DNA of 64,000 nucleotides, from the NCBI GenBank assembly GCA_020205615.1, contig CM035170.1:117561674-117625673 (forward strand), given 5' to 3'. Source of the stretch: Panax quinquefolius (Eukaryota > Streptophyta > Magnoliopsida > Apiales > Araliaceae). The position numbers were made by a program, and so were the translations under genes. This document shows, one piece after another, positions 1-10,608 of the stretch. Positions within the stretch are counted from its first letter, which is position 1. Each line of letters begins with the position of its first letter. Under the pieces are notes generated by a model. It ran no database searches. It had not been told where the DNA came from and saw only the letters and a list, made by a program, of their open reading frames with translations.

Positions 1-584
1 CAAGGTAAATAAAAAGATTGTAGTTTTAATATTAGTTTGTACATGATTTGTTTTTGCTCACACTATTTTAATTTCAGGTTCATGTTGCCAAGGTTGGTGG
101 AAAGAACATCATCTTGTTTGTTGGTTCTGATGTAGTCTCGTCGACCCTAAGCTTTTTACCTGATCTCATCAGATGGTATAAAGAAATTAAGAATAAAGAT
201 GATAAATTTGAAGTGATATACCTGTCTCGAGACCAAAACGAAGCCATGTTTAATGCTGTATTCCAGAAAATGCCGTGGCTTGCATTTCCCTTTAGATACA
301 ACCAACGGCCCAGTGACATGGTTAAAGACGTAAGGTCGATTTTTAGCGACTGCTGCTATCTGATAGCCTTGGGAGCAAACGGCCAAATTGTGAGTAAAGA
401 CGCTGCAAAACATTTAAGAAGCCGTGGAGCCGATGCCTATCCTTTCAGAGATGCTGACCTTTGGGAAGACGTGACATTTGAACTAGCAACACAACTAGTC
501 TGGACTATGACGGACAAAAAGGGGAAGGAGTATATTCCTCCAACCCTAAACACAGATCCAATATATTGCCGTCAATTAGGCTGA
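1..584 (+). CDS. Nucleoredoxin-like protein, copy 1, 3' end only (partial)
   Basis: Last two exons of a gene that begins outside the window. The first four bases (CAAG) end an exon, followed by a GTAAAT donor; a 73-bp intron ends in TTTCAG at 77 and the last exon runs 78-584. The same CAAG/GTAAATAAAAAG junction occurs at the matching place of NRX copy 2 (37565), which fixes the splicing. The exon encodes a third thioredoxin-like domain typical of plant nucleoredoxins: a beta strand (NIILFVG), then FEVIYLSRD, the family signature MPWLAFPF and a C-terminal GADAYPF block. The position where active nucleoredoxins have WCxPC reads GSDVVSSTLSFLP, so no redox cysteine pair is present. The C1-like Cys/His-rich tail of classical NRX1 is also absent. 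Known family role: thiol oxidoreductases acting on cytosolic or nuclear clients. For this member a catalytic role is unlikely; binding or chaperone function is only conjecture. No frame break is seen in the visible part. Confidence 0.85.
5..77 (+). other. Intron of NRX-like copy 1
   Basis: GT at 5-6 and AG at 76-77 with a T-rich 3' end (TTTTAATTTCAG). The phase-0 splice matches the last intron of NRX copy 2 (37566-37737), but this intron is 73 bp against 172 bp there. Confidence 0.75.
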
Positions 585-2753
585 TAGATATGTCGATCCT
601 GTAAGTTAATTATGAGTTGGGTTGAAATTTAAATTAGTAGCTAATTGGTCAATGGAACATATAACTCCAATTTGGATAGAAAAGGAAAAAAGTTTCATCA
701 AAACTAAATTCTACTTTTAATTGTGTTGAGGTTTTTTTAATATTATTATTTAATGAAATAAATACAAAAGAAAAAGAAATGAAATGGAAGAAAAACACGA
801 TCACTTTTCTTATATTAATTCTCCATCTTTTATCTCCTCATCTTCTCAATCCTATCACACGATTTTCTTGCAAGCATATGTTTGTTATCATTTCAAATTG
901 TGTCCTTAAGTTCACTGCCATCCTTCATAAAGCCAATCTAATTAACAATAATACTCATAGACTTGGAATTATTGTAGCGAAGGAATTCAATATTTATTTA
1001 CTTAAAATAATTTTGATTTGACATGAAAATGATTTTCATTAAATTTAATATTTTTGATTTTTGACCCATAAAATATCAAAGGTCAGTAATATGGAATTGG
1101 AGTGGGGTGGCCGAGTGGGTGGAGACTTAGCCCAACACGAGTCAATTTATGATCAAACTCTGCCTAATGGCTACATGCGTTACCATTTTAAGTTTTAATA
1201 TTTGGTCACAATTAATGCAATATAACGGTGGTCCATTGATTAGTCTAATCTTAGTAATGGCATTTACTTTATGTAATCTTAATGATACATTATTTGGTGG
1301 AACATACATGACTGACAAAATATAGTTATGAATTAATTTTAATTTATAAAATTTTATTATTGTTATTTTAATTTATTTTAATATGAGTTGTAATCGTATA
1401 GTTATGAATCAAATATAAGTCAACTTATTTTTAAATTTTAAACTTATCATTATATAATGATTTAATTAAATAAATTATTAACTTGAAATTATTATTAGAT
1501 ATATTTTGTATATATGACTCATGTCTCTACTCTCTAAGCATTTTATGATGATGTTTTGACTTTTTAGTGAACTTTTTAAAAATGAAATTGTGAGTCACAA
1601 TTAAATTAATTGAGCAATAAAATGATAAAAAAATTGTTAATATAAATGATAAAATGCTAAAAACTATACTAAATTTTTTTAAAATTGAAATTATTAATAT
1701 CCTTCCATATTTAAATAATTTCTCTCCATCTTAATTTTGTCGAATTAACTGTTTTAGCATATATAAAAGCTTAAAAAATTACTGACTTTTCATAACATAC
1801 ATTGTATAAAACCTTTATGACACAGGTATGTTGTTTCCAAAGGAAACAATGGCTGAAACTTATAATCGTATCCAAGAGGGCAAGAAGTATCTAATTGAGC
1901 AGTAAAAACAACAAAATAACACACAATCCAGCCTCAAAACATCATTTCAGCACAGCAAAACACTCCCAATATTTCAGCCAGACGGCAGCAAACAGCCTCA
2001 AAACATCATTTCAGCATATCATATCAGCACAGCAGACACCACCAAAATCCAGCCTCATTACAGCCACTAGAAACAGGACAACATATATGTGTATAAACAA
2101 TCTGCAATTGCATAAAAAGGGAAGGAGTCGATCCCCAAAAACAATGTTTGGCGTGGACACTAGTATTATGTTATATGTCAATAGAACTTTCCTTTGTCTC
2201 TATATCTGTGCAGGTTTCAATTTGCAGTGGAGGTGATGGTTCATTTTCCACCTTTTTTTTATTTCTTCAACTTTGCAATAGCTAGCTAGCGTCCAAGTGT
2301 CTATCCTCCATCGGTTTCACTTCAACATCTTATCTTATCTTCATCTTTCTCATTGGCCAGGGGTAGGGGATGTGGGTTCAGACCAGATCCCCGTCATGGA
2401 ACAATAATCAGGTAGTTTATTGGCCAAGGAAGTCCCACTCTTTTTATGATCATCAATCTCTTTCACATTCAAGCTAGCTGGAACAAGATGATTTAGTGCC
2501 CGAACTAAAATCCCTCTCCTTGTGGCTTGTCCAGCGTTCCAATTCGGAACGTCCTCTTCTTGAAGAATTAAAGGGCTTGTGTTTCCTGGAAGATTAATCG
2601 ACGATTCACAGGAATTGCATGCCACCACTTCTATCCTCAATCATGTCTCTCAAGCACTTCCTTGTGTCCAGTGTTCCTTGGGCATGACAGGTAACACTTT
2701 TCATCACAGATTATTTCTAGAAATAATATCTGGAGCTCTGTATTAGCTTCAAC
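585..2753. other. AT-rich intergenic region, no supported gene
   Basis: Downstream of NRX copy 1. The sequence is AT-rich with many stops. A short open stretch at 1838-1905 and a minus-strand open frame at 2350-2640 were read and match nothing I recognise. A tRNA box-A-like string (GGGGTGGCCGAGTGGG, near 1104-1119) has no matching B box or cloverleaf. A CA/AG-rich local repeat (AACATCATTTCAGCA and variants) occurs at about 1935-2025. Confidence 0.5.
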
Positions 2754-4560
2754 TTGTGTAATATTGCAATATAGAACCTATAGCTTACATGATCCAGGAA
2801 ACTAAATACCGGAAAGCATGAATATGTTACGCATATAAGCATTTTCTGTTCTCTTACAATTAAGTTGGCCACATATCATCATTGTTGTTATTATGCTTCA
2901 CATGAAATGCTATTCACTATTATGATGTCTTGTTTATCAATATCTTTTGTCAGTTAAGTTTGTTGAGAGGTATTACACGCTTATTTTGAAAGAGAGGGGG
3001 TGGGGTGGTTTCAATGTTTGCTATTATCCACCTATGGCTCTACTTTCTAATTGAGAAAATTGAAAGGTAAATCACCCAAGTGGAATATGGCATATAGTTT
3101 AGGGTACTAATTCATATTTAAGCCAATTTTCTATACTTCTAACAATCTTTTTACCGATCTTCTGTTTTTAGCTTTCATAACCATTAAAACTTTTATTATC
3201 TTTTTCATTCTCTCATCTTCTTTTTCCTCCAGACTTTCTACATTCGCATTTCTGCATTGTCTGATTTTTCTCATTATACCCATTTAATATCTTTGATCCT
3301 CTATTTCTTCTTCTTCGAAAACCATTGCATTGCAGTCTTGATCCTCTATTTCTTCTCATTCGAAAACCATTGCATTGCAGTCTTGATTTCCTTATTTTTG
3401 TTTTTTTAAATGGGTTTGCTTCTCCAATTCAAAAATATGACCATAATCGTTGTGTTCCGTTGGTCCCTACGTTTGCTCTCAAAAAAATGTTCAAAAATAA
3501 GTTCAATTCAGAGGAATTAATAAATACCCCAAATAGGTTTACCCTTCACAACATCGCACCGGCTTTCGAAGGGATTTATAAACATTCCACGAAAGAATCT
3601 ACAGAACAAAACCTGAAAAAGAAGAAAATCCAATAAATTTCAAGAAGGTAATAATTCATTTTTGAAATTTATTGGATTTTCTTCTTTTTCAGGTTTTGTT
3701 CTGTAGAAGCCTTTGTTTATCTCTTCTTTCGTGGAATGTTTATAAATACCTCCCCGAAAGCCGCGAAAGCCGGTGCGATGTTGTGAAGGGTAAACCTATT
3801 TGGGGTATTTATTAATTCCTCTGAATTGAACTTATTTTTGGACATCTTTTTTAGAGCAAACGTAGGGACCAACGAAACACAGCGATTATGGTCATCTCAA
3901 TTCAAGGAGGGGTGTGATTTTTGAATTGGAAAAACAAACCCATTTTAAAAAAACAAAAATAAGGAAATCAAGACTGCAATGCAATGGTTTTCGAATGAGA
4001 AGAAATAGAGGATCAAGATGCAATGCAATGGTTTTAGAAGAAGAAATAGAGGATCAAAGATATTAAATGGGTATAATGAAAATGCGAATGTAGAAAGTCT
4101 GGAGGAAGAACAAGAGAGATTGAAAAAGAAAATAAAAGTTTTAATGGTTATCAAAGCTAAAAATAAAACATCGGTAAAAGGATTGTTAGAAGTATAGAAA
4201 ATTGACTTAAATATGAATTAGTACCCTAAACTATATGTCATATTCCACTTCGGTGATTTACTTTTCAATTTTGTCAATTAAAAAGTAGAGTCATAGATGG
4301 ATAATAGCAAGCATTGAAACCACCCCACCCCCTCTCTCAAAATAATCGTGTAATACCTCACAATAAACTAACTGACAAAAGATATTGATAAACAAAACAT
4401 CATAATAGTGAATAGCATTTTATTTCAAACATAATAACAACAGTGATGATATGTGGCCAACTTAATTGTAAGAGAACATAAAAGAAATAGAGAGCATATA
4501 TTCATTTAAGATTCGCTTCGGATGATGTAAGCTATAGGTTCTATAATGCAATATTACAAC
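2754..4560. repeat. Large inverted repeat (near-palindrome), arms about 0.9 kb
   Basis: The left arm (2754-3643) and right arm (3662-4560) are reverse complements over nearly their whole length, with only about 18 bp between them (centre near 3652). Matching pairs can be followed from the outside in: TATAGAACCTATAGCTTACAT against ATGTAAGCTATAGGTTCTAT; GTTGGCCACATATCATC against GATGATATGTGGCCAAC; GGGTGGGGTGG against CCACCCCACCC; and CCAATAAATTTCAAG against TTTGAAATTTATTGG at the centre. The arms differ by scattered substitutions and small indels. Each arm contains about 120 bp matching the terminal repeat of the neighbouring MULE (3070-3124 and 4205-4260). The repeat therefore probably arose by inverted duplication of genomic sequence that already carried a MULE end, rather than as a simple foldback transposon. 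No convincing protein is encoded. A transcript across it could form a long hairpin RNA. Confidence 0.85.
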
Positions 4561-4654
4561 AAATAACATGCCATGGAGCATCAACATCCATCACTATGAT
4601 CAACAACCACATCTGAAAAAAAGAAAAGAAAAGAGAGCAATAATTTATTACCTT

Positions 4655-5160
4655 CTTGAAATTTAACTTTTTTTGGACATCTTTTGTTCCTCAGATAAAC
4701 TTATTTTGAGGAAATTGAACTTATTTTTGGACATCTTTTTGAGAGGAAACGTAGGGACCAACGGAACACATCATCTCTTTTCAAGGAGGGGTGTGATTTT
4801 TTTTCAAGGAGGGGTGGGTGTGATTTTTTTTGAAGGATGGATGTGATTTTTGAATTGGAGAAGCAAACCCATTTTAAAAAAAAAATAAAATAATGGTTTT
4901 CGAATGAGAAGAAATAGAAGATCAAGCCTGCAATGCAATGGTTTTCGAATAAGAAGAAAAATAGAGGATCAAAATATTAAATGGGTATAATGAAAAAAAT
5001 CAGATAATGCAGAAATGCGAATGTAGAAAGTCTGGAGGAAGAAAGTCTGGAGGAAGAAAAGATGATATAATGAAAAAGGAAAAAGAAAATAAAAGTTTTA
5101 ATGGTTATGAAACCTAAAAACAGAAGATCGGTAAAAGGATTGTTAGAAGTATAAAAAATT
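4655..5160. repeat. Third, direct copy of part of the palindrome arm
   Basis: This stretch repeats the right arm (about 3830-4204) in direct orientation: GGACATCTTTTTGAGAGGAAACG, the GGAGGGGTGTGATTTT block (here in three slightly different tandem versions), CAATGCAATGGTTTTCGAAT, and GATTGTTAGAAGTAT at its right edge. It ends exactly at the left target duplication of the MULE at 5161. It is therefore the arm version adjacent to the intact MULE and probably the source of the other two. Confidence 0.75.
5152..5160. repeat. Left 9-bp target site duplication of MULE
   Basis: TAAAAAATT directly before the terminal repeat; it matches TAGAAAATT after the right end (8 of 9). Confidence 0.7.
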
Positions 5161-5468
5161 GGCTTAAATATGAATTAGCACCCTAAACCGTGATTCACCG
5201 TGATTCACCTTTCAATTGTTCAATTTTGTCAATGAGATGATTGAACTGTTAATTTTTTTCAATTCAACCTGCCACGTCAGAAATTACTGATGGGGCTATT
5301 TGTGTGGGGCCATAGGAAGCTGGTGTAATTATGAATTAAACAAATCTGAGGGTAAATTGGTCCAACAACAATTAACATAAAACAAATATTAAATTAAAAT
5401 ATATCCTCATATCAGTACCCTTACATTCGAACGATCGATCTAAACCAAACTCCAAATAGCTCCAAAAA

Positions 5469-5642
5469 ACCCTACCCCTTCCTCTTCCTCTTCCACCTAC
5501 TACAGCTATAACATCTCCACCTCTCTCTGCACTACTTGATGTTCCTCTACCTGATCCATCTTCTGCAGTTGAAAGAATTAAAATTCCCAACTATCTATTT
5601 GTACATGCACATCAAACTAAGCCTAAAGAGGATGAAGCTTAA
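5469..5642 (+). pseudogene. Possible captured gene fragment in MULE (C-terminal-like frame)
   Basis: Inside the MULE an open plus-strand frame reads from a Pro/Leu-rich start (CCCTACCCCTTCC) through ..LLDVPLPDPSSAVERIKIPN.. and ends ..KPKEDEA at a TAA near 5642. It has higher GC and ordinary codon use compared with the surrounding AT-rich DNA. I do not recognise the parent protein. It could instead be a chance frame, as the minus strand is also open here. Confidence 0.3.
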
Positions 5643-6129
5643 TCGAAAAAGTTGCATATCTAAAAAATAATAGAAATTCTGAACAATCATAAAAAAAAAA
5701 ATCAACAGTCACACAATTTAACACAAATTAGAATACAATAAATAGCCACAATCAGAAACACTCAACCTCTACCGAAAGGAAAGGAACAAGGTTTAGGAAA
5801 TGCAAAAAACAAAAGATAGGCCAATTCAACGAAAAACCCAGATCAATAAATTAAAATTTCAACATTTACTTAAAAAATTCCAATAAAATATCAAACATAA
5901 AAAAACCCCAAAATCAGTAGGTAAAACTAGAATAAAATAAACATAGAAAAACACTCAACCCTAGCGAATCAGATAGGGCTTATAAGTAGCAAAAAACAAT
6001 AATGAAAGATTGACCAATTCATCACGAACCCAGATCAAAAAATTAAAAACTCCACCAATATAAATAAAACAAATCAAATTTCATACAGAAAAAAATGTCC
6101 GAATCAAGTAAAACTAAAAATAATAAATA

Positions 6130-6243
6130 CCTTTTAAGAACATATTGGGTATCCACACTCTTCGCTTCATGGATAGGCTGCTTTGAGGCTGACACATGCG
6201 CATCATTCACCGCAATGTTGTTGCTGTTATTGACCGTAGTCAT
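6130..6243 (-). pseudogene. Possible captured first exon in MULE
   Basis: On the minus strand an ATG at 6243 opens a 38-residue frame (MTTVNNSNNIAVNDAHVSAS.., then ..VDTQYVLKR). It ends at AAAAG/GTATTT, a plausible splice donor. Upstream (6244-6430, read on minus) is a leader rich in GAGAGAAAG/TTTCTC that looks like a plant 5' UTR. The combination of leader, short exon and donor suggests a promoter and first exon acquired from a host gene. The parent gene is unknown to me. Confidence 0.35.
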
Positions 6244-6740
6244 CTTTTACCTTCTAAAATTCGATCGAAAATGAATAAATTTCAACGAGAGAAATAGAAA
6301 TTAGAGGAAAATAATGAAGAAGAAGAAAGAGAGATTTTAATGGGGTTTATTCTTCCTTTTCAGAGATCGATTTAAGAGAGAGAAAGAGAGTGATTGCGAT
6401 TTGGGGTTTGGTTTATATTGACCGACTGTGTCCGATGTAAGGGTACTGGTATGAGCATGTATTTTAATTTAATATTTGTTTTATGTTAATTGTTGTTGGA
6501 CCAATTTATCTCCTATAAAATCAGATTTGTTTAATTTATAATTAAAAAAAAAAAAAATTGTCACACCAGCCTTCTATGACCTGACACAAATAGACACGTC
6601 AGCAATTTTTGACATGACAGGTTCAATTTGTTGCAATTAAAAAAAATTAATAGTTCAATCATCTAATTGACAAAATTGAAAGATAAATTACTAAGATGAA
6701 ATATGACCAATAATTTAGGGTACTAATTCATATTTAAACC

Positions 6741-6749
6741 TAGAAAATT
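6741..6749. repeat. Right 9-bp target site duplication of MULE
   Basis: TAGAAAATT, one mismatch from the left copy TAAAAAATT. Confidence 0.65.
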
Positions 6750-7996
6750 TGGGTGTAGAGAATGAAACAATTGGTGACTTATAATAATAAGGGAACGGAG
6801 ATACTGCTGAGAGAGGACCAATATATTCAATTTTTTTGAATTTTGTGTAAATTTCTTGAAAATTTTCCATTTTATTGAAGGGGGTTGGGTTTTTGAGAAC
6901 TGTCGGAGCTTGTTTTTCTTATTCTTCTTTCCGTAGTATTTACAGTGCGAGATGTGTACGCTGCTTCGGTGTGACTTCCGATTTTACCCTCATGATTCTT
7001 ACATACTTTTCCATTTTTTCACTATAAAGCTTTAGAATATTTTTCATTTTCTATGTTAATCCCTGACTATAGAAAAATTCAAATTTACTCTTTATGCTAG
7101 AATTTTAACTCCTAATTTTAATTCGTAAAAAGGGTTATTGTACGATTATTAATACACCGATATTTATAACCGATAATCACATGAGAATTATATATTGTTA
7201 TTGGTGAAAGTTTGATTCCAACTTTAATTTAGAAGTGATTATAAAATTATTTAAAAATTAATTAGGCTCGTTTATGGAGGAATAATTTTGTTCTTTCGGA
7301 CTAATTAAGGTTGTGTTGTTATATAAGGAGGAGATCATATAATTGCATGATATACGAATTTTACAAAAAAAAAAAAAATTATCAACAGCCAACCATGAAT
7401 TAACTAAATATTTTAGATAAATCACGTAAATTTTATATCTTGTATAGTTGTTATTTATTTTTTTCGTTGTGTTATTTGGGTACGGACGAGATTCAAAGAA
7501 GAAAGGACTACTATTTTTTACTTAATTTTATGTAATTAATTCAATACTTTTACAACATATATTATAATAACATTGAAAAAATAGCTCAGAATATATTAAC
7601 AAGTAATACAAAAATACATATTCAATTAAAATTAAGATAGTATCGTTAAAATTTAAACATTATTATAATTTTAATATATATAAATTATATATATATTAAA
7701 AAATCATAAATTAACTTATGATATATATGCAAAATTAAAAAAAATACATGTTTGACTAACTCTATGAGTATATATAATATGAAAATATAATTAAAATACA
7801 TATATATGAGCGGTTCAAGAATCGGTGCACCGCCGATTCAAAGATAAATATCAAAATCGCACCGCCTCGCTCCCGGTTTAAATTTGTTTGCACCAAAATT
7901 ACACCAACGAGACTAATGGTTCAAATAAAAATCAACCGGTTCGATACAGTTCAATTGATTTTGGATCGATTTCCGTTTAAATTGTCATCCCTAATA
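6750..7996. other. AT-rich intergenic region with a possible hAT-type end
   Basis: No supported gene. The last 190 bp (about 7805-7994) are rich in CGGTTC/CCGGTT motifs and end AATTGTCATCCCTA, which resembles ends of plant hAT-type non-autonomous elements. A left end was not found. The Gypsy element at 8002 inserted just beside it. Confidence 0.35.
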
Positions 7997-8001
7997 GGGA
8001 G
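7997..8001. repeat. Left TSD (GGGAG) of Gypsy element 1
   Basis: GGGAG immediately precedes the TGTAAGACCCC start of the 5' LTR and is repeated at 20683-20687 after the 3' LTR. Confidence 0.85.
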
Positions 8002-9335
8002 TGTAAGACCCCAACTTATTATTAATGAAATTTAATTTTCTCTATTTATTATTTTGAAATAGTAAGGGTTGATGTGATTAATGTGGATAGTTAGGGGTAA
8101 AATACGCAAATATTTCAAAATAAGCAAGTGGTTATAAAATATTCATTGTTGTCGGGGAATATTCGTTTGGTCGTGGAATATTAAATGATTGTCGGGGAAT
8201 ATTAAATACATACGGTAGTATGGTATGTATGAGCCCCATAACTGAAAAGCGATTGGATGAAGAAAGCGACAAATATAAGTTGGTTAAAAATAGCAGGCGT
8301 AGTTATTACAATTAATCTTTGTTAAAATACTCGATTGGTTAAAACACAAAGAAGACAGCGGTATTGCACCAATTATTGATTCTTACGTAAGAAGGGCACT
8401 TACTCGATAATGGTTACGGTAATTCTTTATTCGATATTTTATTTTATTGATTCAATAATTCTTTGCGTTGATATTTTATATTCATTGTTGTTTGATAATT
8501 GTCATTACACAATATTTTCATTATCGAAGCAATAATTCATATTATCTGAATAATATTATTAGATAACATTATTGGCGATGTACAGAAAGTTACATCTAAG
8601 GAGAGGTTTGGTCACCTATTCAATGCTGTGCCAAGTAAGGAGAAATTCTTATTGGAAGCCCCCTCTTTCACAGGAAGCACGGTTGTCGATATTGTGATTC
8701 TCGTAATATTATTTGTGAATAATTAATTATTGATTCATATGATGAGGAAAATATTGATTTTTATGGATATAGATGGAGAAAAATTTTAATGTGACAATTG
8801 TTGAAAATTGAAATTTTATCTTTTACGATAAAATAATTCATTTAAATATATTATTATATTTTAATAATATAATAATGATGATATTTTTACAACGAATGTG
8901 AGATATATGAGTATATGAGGAGGAAGAGTATTTTTGTTGCAATAAATGTTTAAAACATGTTAAACATGTCGATTGGACCCCATTTATTGGTGAAATTTGA
9001 TTATAGCACATAAAATCGCTTGGTTTGTGGATTTTGGTCCAATTTTGCATTTGGAATTTGGAAAACTTTCTTCGCAAAGTTGTAGAGAATTGAATTTCCT
9101 ATAAAAATCATGAGATTCGAATTTTCTGATAAAAGGGCTATTTATTGTGAATTATTGAAGTTCAAGCTCAAATAATTGATTTTGGAAGTTTTAATTATTT
9201 AAATTAAGAAAAACGTTTTAATGTTTTGTCACATGGTGGCTGATGTCTTGGACCAAATTAGTGGGCGTAGGAAATTTGAAAAATAATATTATTAATTTAT
9301 TAAATTTTCGCTTTTGAATTATTCTAAAGATTTTC

Positions 9336-9345
9336 CTATAAATAG
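9336..9345 (+). promoter_or_regulatory. TATA box of the 5' LTR promoter
   Basis: CTATAAATAG in TTTTCCTATAAATAGGG. The same motif is conserved at 19402-19411 in the 3' LTR and, inverted, at 12083-12092 in the solo LTR. Transcription would start about 30 bp downstream. Confidence 0.7.
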
Positions 9346-9889
9346 GGTCTTAGGTTAGAATTGAAAATCACACCGTAAGCTGAAGTTTTCTCTCTATATT
9401 ATCGGCGTATTCTTGTGAGTATTTTGAGTATACTTTGAGTATTGTTAGAGGCGGTCTGCAAGTTCCCTTCAAAGACTATACCCGGTATTCCAAATTTAAG
9501 TCTTAATCTTTCGAGGTAAGGGATATTATTTTTTTCGTAATGATATTATTTCTTCAATATCATTATGTTGAAATATTGATCTGAAGTTTTTATCAAAGTT
9601 TGAACTTTTGGTGTCGAATTCTTATTCACATATCGATATTTATTCACGAATCTGGCCTTATTTATCGAAAAAATGAAAATTCTTCTTTTCGTCCGAAAAT
9701 ATCTATTACGGATCTTAGCTTTGATTGTATCCATGTTTTGATCATTCTTGAATTTTACACCACTGCGATTATTTTTGAGGTATTTTGGGCGTGAATAAAA
9801 CAAAGTACGAATCCTTAATCCTTAATCCTTGTCATTTTGTTTTCTTTGGATTCGTTTCTTTAAAAATATTTTCATCATCTTGATCTTAA

Positions 9890-10045
9890 ATGATGATATT
9901 ATGGAATATCTTTGGCACTGTAGTGCTGAAGATGAATGATTCTGAAGAATATCTTTGGCATGTAGTGCAAAGATGAGCAGTGTTTAGATGAACATGACCC
10001 GGTGATGAATATCTTTGGCACTGTAGTCTGCAAAGATGAATATGT
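9890..10045. repeat. Array of short hairpin repeats in the LTR
   Basis: Three or four tandem units built on GAATATCTTTGGCA..TAGTGCAAAGATGA. Each unit is itself an inverted repeat (CTTTGGCA.. against ..TGCAAAG). Equivalent arrays lie at 11160-11375 (inverted solo LTR), 19995-20135 (3' LTR) and, diverged, at 40420-40680 in Gypsy element 2. Confidence 0.75.
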
Positions 10046-10586
10046 GATTCGGATATATATTGATTGATGTTCTGAGGATAAAAGATGAGCGATGAACTTT
10101 TAAATTCATACATGTAAGATAGTAGTTTGCATTCTCTACTTAACTCTTCTAATGAATTATTATTTTCATTGCGAATATTGATTTAAAATTTGTTGTCTAT
10201 TGATTACTATTAGATTTTTCCTGTTGAAGACTAATGATAATTTGTTGTATATTATCTTTAGTAATAATATTCTTTCTTGAGCTAGTTGAAGCTCACCCTT
10301 TTCCTTTTGTTCCATTTTCTTCTCGGGAGGTGAGAATATAGCGGAAATCAGTCGGGGTTTGGAATGAAGGTTACAGAGAGTTGTTTAGTAGTCCTCACCA
10401 TTTTATAAAATAATGTATCAATAAATATGATGAGGATTTATTTGAGTATAGATATTATCTGAAGATAATATTTGTATTCAAACTCACGCTTTTATTGTTG
10501 TAATAATAAAAGTTGTAGTTGTTTTACGTACCATGTATTGACAACTCAGAATGGGTGATGTATACCTATTTTGGGGGCGTCACGGT

Positions 10587-10597
10587 TGGTATCGAGC
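10587..10597 (+). other. Primer binding site of Gypsy element 1
   Basis: TGGTATCGAGC, 2 bp after the 5' LTR. It matches the usual initiator tRNA-Met site TGGTATCAGAGC with one base missing. Confidence 0.8.
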
Positions 10598-10603
10598 TTA
10601 GGA

Positions 10604-10608
10604 TATGA
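10604..10608. repeat. Left TSD (TATGA) of inverted solo LTR
   Basis: TATGA before TGTGACGCCCC; the same five bases recur at 13306-13310 after the other end, marking a separate insertion event. Confidence 0.65.

Larger units (their letters stand above)
5161..6740. mobile_element. Mutator-like (MULE) non-autonomous element with long TIRs
   Basis: The element is bounded by inverted repeats starting GGCTTAAATATGAATTAG on the left (5161) and ending CTAATTCATATTTAAACC on the right (6740). The inverted similarity continues roughly 300 bp inward: CCACGTCAG.. against ..GACACGTCAG, the CAATTAACATAAAACAAATATTAAATT block, and CAGTACCCTTACAT against ATGTAAGGGTACTGG. A 9-bp target duplication, long TIRs and a 1.58-kb size fit a MULE; no transposase (MURA) is visible. 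The interior holds two coding-like pieces described separately, which is the Pack-MULE pattern. Further copies of its terminal repeat lie in the adjacent palindrome and at 20791. Confidence 0.8.
8002..10584 (+). repeat. 5' LTR of Gypsy element 1
   Basis: Begins TGTAAGACCCCAACTTATTA and ends TTTTGGGGGCGTCAC(G), and matches 18060-20682 in direct orientation. The LTRs differ by scattered and clustered changes, so insertion is not very recent unless sequencing noise is involved. A TATA box is at 9336-9345, and a short hairpin array lies at 9890-10045. Confidence 0.92.

Noticed and set aside
1104..1180. tRNA-like sequence (GGGGTGGCCGAGTGGG)
   Set aside because: Box A resemblance without cloverleaf or B box.
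1838..1905. Possible exon (..ETMAETYNRIQEGKKYLIEQ)
   Set aside because: Short frame ending in TAA with no flanking exon, no family I recognise, and no clear splice context.
2350..2640. 96-codon minus-strand open frame
   Set aside because: No recognisable domain, and neighbouring DNA shows no promoter or exon structure; could be a decayed transposon gene, but evidence is insufficient.
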